Positions 11,230-19,457 of a stretch of DNA of 64,000 nt are shown one piece after another. A model generated the notes under the pieces. The model ran no database searches, was not told where the DNA came from, and saw nothing but the letters and a program-made list of their open reading frames with translations. The stretch is from Chaetoceros tenuissimus. Lineage: Eukaryota > Bacillariophyta > Thalassiosirophyceae > Chaetocerotales > Chaetocerotaceae. Position 1 is the stretch's first letter; every line of letters starts with the position of its first letter. The position numbers and the translations under genes are program-made. The stretch covers positions 1,798,001 through 1,862,000 of the forward strand of contig BLLK01000020.1 of NCBI GenBank assembly GCA_021927905.1, in the 5' to 3' direction.

Positions 11230-11949
11230 TCATCTCTTTTTACAGAGCTTGGCATACTTTTGTAATCCAGCATAAAACTCTTCAATCTGTAATCCGTTTG
11301 GTGTCCTTTGACCAACTACTCGATACGTATCTTCTAGATCCTGACAATGATCACCCCAATTGCAATCGTCATAAAATACCATCTCCTCATATGGCACGCC
11401 ACTTTTCTCATGTAGAGATTTGAAATGAGTAGTCTTTCTAGACGTGAGATGCCCAGTTCGACCTATTTCATCGTAGTCAATCAAATCTCTCATTGTAAGT
11501 CCTGGAATAATTTCAATATTGTTGATACAATGACGAGAATAAGAAGGTTCCAAAGAAGTCGATGCTACTCCAATTAGTACACGTTTAAATCTAGGATTTG
11601 TAGCGATTTCTCTCAGTGCTCTTCTTGCACCATCATATAAATAAACTGTTTGACCATTCGGGACGTTCATTCCAACAACTCCAATTTCTGCGTCTGAATT
11701 GCTTTCATTCACATTCTTGCGTTTAGCAGTACGTTTCGGCTGATGACGTCCATGTCTACTAGAATCATCTTCTTCATCTGGATTTAAATTCCCACGTATG
11801 GGCTTCGATGGCATCCCGTACAACTCGTGCATTTCTGGAGTCCATAGACAATCATCGAGATCAAAAACAATCATTGAAGGGAGCACATCCTCATCAGCAG
11901 AGTCTAGCTTATCTACTGTCGTGTCAGGGACGCACACATCTTTAGTCAT
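11230..11949 (-). CDS. Magnesium-dependent phosphatase-1 (MDP-1), HAD family
   Basis: Single exon, 239 residues. The catalytic loop IVFDLDDCLW (residues 27-36) carries Asp30 as predicted nucleophile and Asp32 as general acid/base. LIGVASTSLEPSYSRH supplies the second HAD motif with VAST. HFKSLHEKSGVPYEEMVFYDD carries the conserved Lys-like region and the paired Asp of the last motif. This order matches MDP-1, a cytosolic HAD phosphatase implicated in removing phosphate from proteins or from sugars on glycated proteins. Between residues about 45 and 85 there is a charged insert (NPDEEDDSSRHGRHQPKRT) that looks disordered and may contain a nuclear-localisation-like basic patch. The start is the first ATG and leaves 25 residues before the catalytic loop. 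Confidence 0.85.
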   Translation of the reverse strand: MTKDVCVPDTTVDKLDSADEDVLPSMIVFDLDDCLWTPEMHELYGMPSKPIRGNLNPDEEDDSSRHGRHQPKRTAKRKNVNESNSDAEIGVVGMNVPNGQTVYLYDGARRALREIATNPRFKRVLIGVASTSLEPSYSRHCINNIEIIPGLTMRDLIDYDEIGRTGHLTSRKTTHFKSLHEKSGVPYEEMVFYDDCNWGDHCQDLEDTYRVVGQRTPNGLQIEEFYAGLQKYAKLCKKR

Positions 11950-12352
11950 GTTATCGTTTTATTCGAAGTATCAGAATGTATTTGATGGGATAGTGCTAAG
12001 TACCTCTATTTTTTGCTATTTGCTATTATAATATAAAAGTAAGTTTGCAGAGAAACTATGGCTGGAACGAGGGGCAGGGGAAATGACACAATGACGCGTA
12101 TATACGAAGGCGTTTGAAAACGTCATCATGACATCATTTTTTAGATTTGGTGCAATGCGGCATTGGAAGAAAGTTTTCATTTCTTTTTGCATCTTCCCGT
12201 ATAATCTTCATAGTGATACTTTTAGTTGTTATTACAATGTATTGTTCCTTGGATATAAATACAAACCATTCAACATACAGGAATGGTTACAATGGGATAC
12301 TCAGCTCAAGCGTTTACCTTAATGACATGGAGGGTATACTTTTCGATTCTTT
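11950..12352. other. Intergenic region with a possible membrane-protein remnant
   Basis: Plus-strand frames at 12147-12330 encode RHWKKVFISFCIF and, in the next frame, IIFIVILLVVITMYCSL, the pattern of a type-II membrane anchor. They run into the antisense of the PIF1 end with no further homology. I see this as a possible decayed 5' end of a glycosyltransferase-like gene, weakly supported. Confidence 0.25.
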
Positions 12353-14485
12353 CTATGGACAGGAAGCAAGGAAAGCAGGGTCATTGAAAAGATCATCATT
12401 AAATTCAAAATGGTCTCCTTGCTTAGTATCACTTCCAATGAGTTCGTAGAGCTGAGCTTGGTTAATAATCTGTAGATTGGATTGATTTGGACCATCAATA
12501 ATTTTCTTTGCTTTCTCATATTTTTTCCCAGTCACAAGACTACGACCATCTTCAAATTGTCCAGTGCCACCAATCACAAGATAGTTTGTTTTGCGACTGA
12601 CATTTGACATTACTTTTCCATCACAATCTCTGATCAAATTCTCAAGATCAAACCGCGAAATTCCGAGAGGATCCCCAGTTATTACAATCTTCAAATCTTG
12701 AAGTGCACCGTGCTTCGCAGTAGGTACTTGCAGCGTTTCTCCATATTCAGTTTCATTCATTGCTTCATCGGCTGTACTCCAAGCTCTTGTCCAATGCGGA
12801 AAGTCAGCTTTCGGATTTTTGTAAAAATCCAAAGCCCTTTCATCTGCATGAACTTTTTCCTTTGAAAAGCCTCTCACTTCTAAGCCTTCTTTACTTCTAG
12901 CTCTACTTAAAGCTACATATGTCTGACCATCGGCAAACACCTTGCTCAAATCTACCTTTAAGTAGTCAATACTCATACCTTGACTCTTGTGAACAGTTAT
13001 AGCCCAAGCAAGTTTGAGAGGAATTTGTGATCTGATACAAGAACCAATACCTTCAATGCGCTGCGAGAATTCCTCGTATGGTACTACCTTTTGCTCACCA
13101 TTAAGATAGCGAACAACTGGAAGGTTTCGATGGCTGTAATTCTCTGTTAGAATCTCATAATCGTCATCTTCAAGTTCTTCATAGGGTTTCTTTTCGGCAG
13201 TAATTTTAGCAAAACCAAGAACGACTCCTCTCGATCCATTCACTTGTCCACCGCCAACTTCATTCTTTATTCTCATTACTTGTGCGTTTGGTTTTAATTC
13301 AAGAGAAGGTTTTGCAATACAATCATCAAAAAAAGACAATTCCCAGAGAAATTTCTCTGCTTTTGCTCTCCTCTTCTCTCTATTTTTTGTCGCTGATTTT
13401 TCGCCGTCTATCTCCACACTCTCGCCAAGCCCGGATATTTCATCATCGTCGTCATCATCATCTTCTTTATCATCGTCGTCATCACCTAGGTCAGTGATCA
13501 CGCCATCATGGGAGCGATACACTACATTTCTACCTGGTAATTTATTCAACCTTTCCATATTGACATGATCCACATCCGTATTTGTTGCATAGAGCTCAGT
13601 TGCCTGAATACCTAGTTTCTCTGGTAACTTTCTATCACATGACATGATCACCTGTCGGGTCTGTTCATCTACAATTCCAAAACGGATTTTTGCATTTGCC
13701 TCTAGCATTGCAGCATCAGCTTGGCGATAATTGTGGCTCAATTCTAGAACCGTAAGATTTGCATTCTTCCATACATTTGATTGAAATGCGAAACCACGTG
13801 CGTTGTAAAGTTTTGATTGATCCACGCCAATTTCAACCAATTTACGGATATCTTGAATTGGTCTAGGGATTGGAGGCAACTGCAGAAAATCACCACAGAA
13901 AATTAATTGTATCCCTCCGAAAGGAACTGTAGAAGGAGTTCCTCGTATTTTACATATCTCGTAACTGAGATAATCCAAGAACTCAGCTGGAAGCATGCTA
14001 ATTTCATCTATAATAAGCACTCTCAAATAGTACCAAAGTTCTCGATGGTTCCTTGTTTTAGATTTTCCCCAGACTCTGCCAAAGTCACCCCTTACTTCAG
14101 GTATACCAACTCCTGAAAAAGAGTGGATAGTTTGTCCATTGGGAAGTGCTACTGCAGAAATACCTGTTGGAGTCACCACGCCTAGCAAACCAGAGGATAC
14201 ACCATCAGGACTTTGATCTTCTCCTGGTATCTTCGTGTACTTTTCTTCATCTTTGTTGAACTTGTTTTTAAAGTGCTTAATTATTTCTCGTAAGACAAGA
14301 GATTTACCTACTCCACCTGGACCTGTAATAAAAATATTTTCCCCAGCTTTTGCTCTATCTACCGCTTCTTGTTGTTGCTCATTGAGGAAAACATAACCTG
14401 GCTCCTCTTTGGCCTTCTTGTTCGAAGGTCCAATATCTTCTTCAATCTTTCGCTTTATATCAGTTGACTGCTTAGAATTTTCCAT
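12353..14485 (-). CDS. PIF1-family DNA helicase with C-terminal BRCT domain
   Basis: Single exon, 710 residues. The start MENSKQSTDIKRKIEEDIG includes a basic stretch fit for nuclear import (KRKIEED, NKKAKEE). Helicase motifs occur in PIF1 order: EQQQEAVDRAKAGENIFITG with Walker A GPGGVGKS (55-62), VTPTGISAVALPNGQTIHSF, Walker B LIIDEISML, FCGDFLQLPPI, LSHNYRQ, WAITVHKSQGMS and TYVALSRARS. A Glu/Asp-rich insert (GDDDDDKEDDDDDDDE) sits near residue 340. Residues about 600-690 form a BRCT domain of the RFC1/ligase kind: LKIVITGDPLGISRFDLE, GKVMSNVSRKTNYLVIGG, KYEKAKKIIDG. PIF1 helicases unwind 5'-3', resolve G-quadruplexes and act in telomere and mitochondrial DNA upkeep. A BRCT fusion would tether it to damage sites or replication factors (inference). 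Confidence 0.9.
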   Translation of the reverse strand: MENSKQSTDIKRKIEEDIGPSNKKAKEEPGYVFLNEQQQEAVDRAKAGENIFITGPGGVGKSLVLREIIKHFKNKFNKDEEKYTKIPGEDQSPDGVSSGLLGVVTPTGISAVALPNGQTIHSFSGVGIPEVRGDFGRVWGKSKTRNHRELWYYLRVLIIDEISMLPAEFLDYLSYEICKIRGTPSTVPFGGIQLIFCGDFLQLPPIPRPIQDIRKLVEIGVDQSKLYNARGFAFQSNVWKNANLTVLELSHNYRQADAAMLEANAKIRFGIVDEQTRQVIMSCDRKLPEKLGIQATELYATNTDVDHVNMERLNKLPGRNVVYRSHDGVITDLGDDDDDKEDDDDDDDEISGLGESVEIDGEKSATKNREKRRAKAEKFLWELSFFDDCIAKPSLELKPNAQVMRIKNEVGGGQVNGSRGVVLGFAKITAEKKPYEELEDDDYEILTENYSHRNLPVVRYLNGEQKVVPYEEFSQRIEGIGSCIRSQIPLKLAWAITVHKSQGMSIDYLKVDLSKVFADGQTYVALSRARSKEGLEVRGFSKEKVHADERALDFYKNPKADFPHWTRAWSTADEAMNETEYGETLQVPTAKHGALQDLKIVITGDPLGISRFDLENLIRDCDGKVMSNVSRKTNYLVIGGTGQFEDGRSLVTGKKYEKAKKIIDGPNQSNLQIINQAQLYELIGSDTKQGDHFEFNDDLFNDPAFLASCP

Positions 14486-14942
14486 TTTGATTACTATGCA
14501 ATAATTCCTATAAAAGTAGTATAGTGAGGTATGGCACCTATTTGATTTGAAAGTGACTCCAGCACATCAACACATCAATCATATCTTCTCAAAAAGTTGC
14601 GCTCTCTCTCGCTCTCTCTCTTGTATCTTTACACACAGCTCTTGTGATCTAGATTTAGATGGCGCGCCACAAAATCACATGGGATTCAAAAACGGCGCGG
14701 CGAAACTTTCTGCGTGATTTCGAAAAAATAAAAAGAGACAACACAGTAATGAGAGAAAATTCCCACCTTGTCTCTAAATAGGAAATCACGTGTTTTAATT
14801 TTATCATTTCGGGTTATCGCAAGATTCAATTCAAATTGCTGATTGATAGCAGTAGCAGTAGTATCGGGAAAGAAATAAAAATGTTTACTCTTCTTCCATA
14901 CTAGAGTAAACCTGACAAAGATGCATCAACTTTCTCATTCCA
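14486..14942. other. PIF1 gene promoter region
   Basis: No gene seen. It contains a pyrimidine run (CTCTCTCTCGCTCTCTCTC, about 14601-14622), a GGCGCGCC palindrome at 14661-14668 and a nearby GGCGCGGCG at about 14694. GC-rich clusters like these are rare in this AT-rich sequence and may be regulatory. Confidence 0.4.
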
Positions 14943-16103
14943 TTATGGATTCTCCTCATCATCATATTCGTCATAATCTACTTCATCATCTTCATCTAGT
15001 GTGATTGATGTCATCAGAACGAAACGCGTACCTTCAACGACAGAATTGCCAGAATGAGTAATATTACCATTGAAGAGAATGCCAGATCCACAGTTTGGTT
15101 TAAGTGACACCCCCGAATCGTCATCTGCAAGCTCTGGTGTCGTGCCTTCGATCCAAAATCTTGTGCCGCCGCCATCTAAAGGAAAGTCGCGAAGAGGATT
15201 TAAAGGGACCACTATTGTTAGATCCCTATCATCGGTATGCGGTGCCAGCATGTTGCCTGCTTTATATTTGATAACAACAGGATCATCCCAATAGTATTCC
15301 ATAGGCATTCCTTTTGGAATAACTTCATGATCACGGAACAGAAGCCGATCCACTTGCGGTAATCTTGCCTCAATAAAGTCCAAGACAACATTTTCCAATA
15401 TCCTCTTCATTACTTTCTGACATCTTGACTCGAAGCTAGAGTAAATAGTCCAGCTTTCAGTTTTTACCCCCTTACCAATATTGTTTCTCTTTTTTTCTTC
15501 AAGAATCCTCTCGGCATCTTGGACAAGCATTTCACACTCTTCTGTTGACAAAAGATCTGGTAGAACAATCAGGGTGTTATGTAGAAGTTGATTTGACGTA
15601 TCCACCTCATCTGTTTGCACAAGATCATTTGTATCTTCAATGTGTAACTTTCTGTCGCATACTTTCATTTGATCTGGAAATGATTCCAAACGTACCTCAT
15701 AGAATTTAGATTTCATGGCATTGAATTTTTCTGATTTGACGCTTGTGTCTTCAGTATGATGAATACTACATTTAGCTTTAGTAGATTTGCTCTCTTTGAC
15801 CCAACCAGGCGTGTTTATGCCATCAATGTTATCATCTTGAGTAAATTGCTGTGGTGCATTTCCTTTCTCATTATAGGCTTCATTGCTTGTAGGCGAAAGA
15901 CATAATGAAGTTGCAATAGTTGTCGAGAAAGACAGTAGAACAATTGTTGCAGACGATTTTCTATCAAATTTCTGCTTTCCACCACGATGAGGATGGCTTT
16001 GAATCATGGACTTTGAGTTTCGAGAATATGATGCAAGGCGCTGAAGTAGAGTAGTGCTACAAAAGCGTGAACTGCCTAATGTAAAAACTTTTAGAGTTCG
16101 CAT
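14943..16103 (-). CDS. 2-oxoglutarate/Fe(II) dioxygenase, membrane-anchored
   Basis: Single exon, 386 residues. A hydrophobic segment at about 52-69 (ATIVLLSFSTTIATSLCL) follows a basic N-terminus, giving either a type-II anchor or a targeting signal. The catalytic double-stranded beta helix fills residues 175-370. His289 and Asp291 (APHTDDRD) and the distal His350 (ITHSG) form the expected iron triad, and Arg360 (GTRFV) is placed to bind 2-oxoglutarate. GGGTRFWIEG and GSGILFNG fit prolyl 4-hydroxylase-like folds. Such enzymes hydroxylate proline or other residues using O2 and 2-oxoglutarate. The C-terminus is strongly acidic (DEDDEVDYDEYDDEENP). All key residues are present, so an active enzyme is likely. 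The substrate is unknown. Confidence 0.8.
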   Translation of the reverse strand: MRTLKVFTLGSSRFCSTTLLQRLASYSRNSKSMIQSHPHRGGKQKFDRKSSATIVLLSFSTTIATSLCLSPTSNEAYNEKGNAPQQFTQDDNIDGINTPGWVKESKSTKAKCSIHHTEDTSVKSEKFNAMKSKFYEVRLESFPDQMKVCDRKLHIEDTNDLVQTDEVDTSNQLLHNTLIVLPDLLSTEECEMLVQDAERILEEKKRNNIGKGVKTESWTIYSSFESRCQKVMKRILENVVLDFIEARLPQVDRLLFRDHEVIPKGMPMEYYWDDPVVIKYKAGNMLAPHTDDRDLTIVVPLNPLRDFPLDGGGTRFWIEGTTPELADDDSGVSLKPNCGSGILFNGNITHSGNSVVEGTRFVLMTSITLDEDDEVDYDEYDDEENP

Positions 16104-16566
16104 CGGGACTATTTATATGAGCTTGAAAGATTGTAGCAAGGAAAATAGGAGCTCTGAATTTAATGCACAGGTTCCTTTCTTCTATACAGATGGGTTGATG
16201 TTGAGATACGAGAGATCTTCACATCACTGATTTATTACACAGTACCAAAAGTGTAGAAAACAAATTGCATATCCAATAAACATCCAATAAAACACAAATG
16301 CAAAACATCGATGTGGATCTTCTCTGTGTATCTCTGTCTTTGACACTTTGTCAAAAGGCAATTATCCCATCCCTTTTGGGGGGTGTCAAGAAGTACTGAA
16401 GAAAAACTTGTGACTTTTGTGTACGTACGTACGTAGGGTAGGAGCAAAAGGCAAAAGAAAAAGCATTCACATTCAATAGATGAAGATCACATACATGTTC
16501 ATGTTGATGTTGTACATTACTTACCCTACCTAATATCATAGATAACACAAAGAGTGATGATATAGA
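16104..16566. other. Divergent promoter region
   Basis: Separates the dioxygenase (minus) and VPS9 (plus) genes, so it serves both promoters. A (GTAC)n run lies at 16421-16435. Open frames on the minus strand here lack any recognised motif. Nothing else seen. Confidence 0.4.
16421..16435. repeat. (GTAC)n microsatellite
   Basis: GTACGTACGTACGTA, self-complementary, between the dioxygenase and VPS9 genes. Confidence 0.75.
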
Positions 16567-19317
16567 ATGACCAATAGGCAGAAGTCTCTAATAGATGAAT
16601 ATTCAACGAGCAGCAGCGAAGATGGTGATGATGAAAGTTCTCAGGACATGAATAACAATGAAGAAAACATGTGTTCGACGTCACATGAGAAGAGCAATGT
16701 ACCACAACACTTGATACAGGATGAGGCTGCAAATGGCATAGATTCAAACAAAGTAAAGGAGTCGAAAAACTCTTTAGTGTGTGACGAGAAAGATCATGAA
16801 GGAATCTCGCTGCTGAAGGTCATTTTCCCAGAAGCGAGTCAGCAAGAATTAGAACAAATTCATTACAATCATGTTTCTTCGCCTATACGAGAAAAGAATA
16901 CATACGATGGACATACACAATCGGTTGAGAGTGAAAAGCAGCATATTGAAGAACATTTTGTATCAAATATGGAGAACGATGTAATAGAATTGAAAGATTC
17001 GGACACTCCTTTGCATCCTACAGGAAATAAAGCAGTCCCAAGTAGAATCTTGGCGCAAGCCAAACCAAACCAAAAGCATCAAATCAAATCACTCAAACAT
17101 GATCTACCAGATGATTTTTTACGAATACCACAGAGTCAAGCTCTCAAACTTCCAAATAAAAATGGCAAAATGGAGTGGAATATCGTTGCAGATCTCGAAC
17201 AACAAGTTATTGAGGCCCATATGAATCATGACGAAGAAGCAAAGTTATTGCTCACAAAGTATGAGTCGAGTTCAAATATTATTGTTCGAACGGCAGTTTT
17301 TAGTAGAGATTTGCAAAATGGACTAGGCATGCAATTGCGTGAATGGAGGGGGCATATTTTTGTACATTGTTTGACTTGTCTAAATGGGAACCGTATCAAT
17401 GATGAAATGTCGTATCAAGTAGCTTTGGAATCTGGATTACCTTGGAGAGAATTTGGGGCTGCATTTGAAGCAGGGATCAAAGTTGGAGATCAAATTCTAG
17501 GTGTAAATGGTGTGCCATTTCTACGATGGGGTTCAAATTCTATTGAAAATACAGTGAATGCGAATAGACCTTTTTCATCTGATCAAATTTTGGCAGCTGC
17601 CGCAAGGATGATTCGAGCTGTTTCTGATCCTATCGTATTACATATTTTGAGGAATGTAGCAGTACAAGAGAGTAATAATTTGGATGACTTTCAACATGCT
17701 ATAAGTTTCGCAGCGAAAAATATTCATACTGACGATTCTGTATCTGTTACACAAAGCGAAATATCTGACTTGAGTGGTTTCAGTGCCCTCAACAATAACA
17801 ATTCCAGCAGCCGAAAAAGGATTCCCGATATACATGGGATGCCAAAGGAATTCTTACGTAGAGGTATTATAAAGAATGAAAAGGAACAAAAAAGAATCAC
17901 GAAAGATATCCACCGTCTAGTATCACGAGCGACTATTTGGAAAGAAAATTCTTACTTGCTTACTTCATTTTCCAGTGATTTTTTCATTGACACGACCCAT
18001 CACCAATCATATATTGGTGCTTTCAGTACGAAATTCATCCGCCAAGCGCTTAGTGTGCATATAGTGAATACCTTTGAAGAAAACACGCGTCTAGCTTACA
18101 CAATTTACGTTTTTGATGTGGAATCAAAAACTGAATGGTACGCTCCTATAAGATACTTTCAGGATTTTCAGGAACTTCGAAAAGCTACCATGAATTTAGA
18201 TAGAGCTGTAGAGAAATTACCATTTCCATCATCAACTTGGTTTGGTAAAGATGAAATCTCTTTGTCACGTAGTGTTAAGGAAGAAAGACGAAAACAACTT
18301 GAAGATTTTTTAACTGGATTGTGCAACAACATGTACATAGAAAAATTGAACGACTCTACATATGAGATTGCACTTTTTGTACAAAGCTTTCTTGGATGTG
18401 ATTTGAATGATAAAAGTATCATAGACTCTGATTTGCTCATAGATTCGAAAGAAACAGACGAGTCCGAAAAATTGCTTAAGACTGCAATCCAACTTCATAC
18501 CTATCGCCTATTTCAACTTTCAACTCTGAAAACTCTAGTCTCCCGTTTCATACAAGATGTCAAACGTAGAGCAATACTGATAGAGGAGAATAAGCGAGTC
18601 AATAATGGTAGCAGTATTGCGGAAAAGGAAAAGATCATCGTCGAGTTAGTGACTGTGAAGCATGTCTTTACTAACATTTTAGACCTTATACAACAAGGCT
18701 CCAATGATGATTTCAATTCTTTAGCAACAAGTTTATTAGATCCACTCAAGACGCCAACTAATTTGAATGATTACATTGAACGAGTCGTAAGGGATGCAAT
18801 CAGAGAACAAATTGAGATTGAGGCATATGTACCATGCCGAAGTATCATTTCTTCTCTTCTGGTCCATGGATGGAGGTACGATGATAGAGCTATCACTTTT
18901 AAAATTGCATTTTTAAAGCAGAAATCGCAAAGCTTCTTCAAAATAAAGGAGGAGCATCAGAGCCCATCGGATTGGGACTCAGTCGTACAAATTCTAAGCA
19001 AGGGTGTGGGTAGAAGTACATTACCTTGCAACAAACTCCGTGCAGTGGTGAATTCAGGAAAGGAAATTGGACATTTGTACAAAAAGGAACATCCTGCCTC
19101 TCTTGGGCATACTGCCTTAGGAGCAGATGACTTTCTACCTATTTTCATTTATTGTGTCGTAAATTCGAACATCGAGAGACCGTGTGCACTCTGTGCATTG
19201 CTAAAGCATTTGTGCGATGACCGTCAACAAATCGGTGAAACTGGTTACTACCTTTCTTCATTTGAAGCGACAATCATGTATATTCACGATATGGATCTCA
19301 CTTCCATTGAAGAATGA
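16567..19317 (+). CDS. PDZ-PX-VPS9 protein, predicted Rab5-family guanine nucleotide exchange factor
   Basis: Single exon, 916 residues. The acidic start is followed by a CUE-like helix pair (about 78-104: LLKVIFPEASQQELEQIHYN), which in yeast Vps9 binds ubiquitin. A PDZ-like domain spans about 235-360 (NGLGMQLREWRGHIFVHC, AGIKVGDQILGVNGVPF). A PX domain spans about 490-620 (LSVHIVNTFEENTRLAYTIY, DFQELRKATMNLDRAVEKLP, RRKQLEDFLTGLC); PX domains bind phosphoinositides, commonly PI3P on endosomes. The C-terminus is a VPS9 domain (about 745-910), with LGADDFLPIFIYCVVNSN and the tail ETGYYLSSFEATIMYI. VPS9 domains exchange GDP for GTP on Rab5/Rab21-type GTPases. The whole suggests an endosomal, ubiquitin-responsive activator. 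CUE assignment is tentative. Confidence 0.85.
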   Translation: MTNRQKSLIDEYSTSSSEDGDDESSQDMNNNEENMCSTSHEKSNVPQHLIQDEAANGIDSNKVKESKNSLVCDEKDHEGISLLKVIFPEASQQELEQIHYNHVSSPIREKNTYDGHTQSVESEKQHIEEHFVSNMENDVIELKDSDTPLHPTGNKAVPSRILAQAKPNQKHQIKSLKHDLPDDFLRIPQSQALKLPNKNGKMEWNIVADLEQQVIEAHMNHDEEAKLLLTKYESSSNIIVRTAVFSRDLQNGLGMQLREWRGHIFVHCLTCLNGNRINDEMSYQVALESGLPWREFGAAFEAGIKVGDQILGVNGVPFLRWGSNSIENTVNANRPFSSDQILAAAARMIRAVSDPIVLHILRNVAVQESNNLDDFQHAISFAAKNIHTDDSVSVTQSEISDLSGFSALNNNNSSSRKRIPDIHGMPKEFLRRGIIKNEKEQKRITKDIHRLVSRATIWKENSYLLTSFSSDFFIDTTHHQSYIGAFSTKFIRQALSVHIVNTFEENTRLAYTIYVFDVESKTEWYAPIRYFQDFQELRKATMNLDRAVEKLPFPSSTWFGKDEISLSRSVKEERRKQLEDFLTGLCNNMYIEKLNDSTYEIALFVQSFLGCDLNDKSIIDSDLLIDSKETDESEKLLKTAIQLHTYRLFQLSTLKTLVSRFIQDVKRRAILIEENKRVNNGSSIAEKEKIIVELVTVKHVFTNILDLIQQGSNDDFNSLATSLLDPLKTPTNLNDYIERVVRDAIREQIEIEAYVPCRSIISSLLVHGWRYDDRAITFKIAFLKQKSQSFFKIKEEHQSPSDWDSVVQILSKGVGRSTLPCNKLRAVVNSGKEIGHLYKKEHPASLGHTALGADDFLPIFIYCVVNSNIERPCALCALLKHLCDDRQQIGETGYYLSSFEATIMYIHDMDLTSIEE

Positions 19318-19457
19318 TCAGCAGTAATACGTAATGATCGAAAGTTACTTCTATAGAATACTTCTAAGAATAATCTTCTTTAACAAAGTTATGACATGTA
19401 ATTAGCACTTTTTGTCTATTCAACAAGCATGTGAAAATATGCAGTATGCACAAAACT

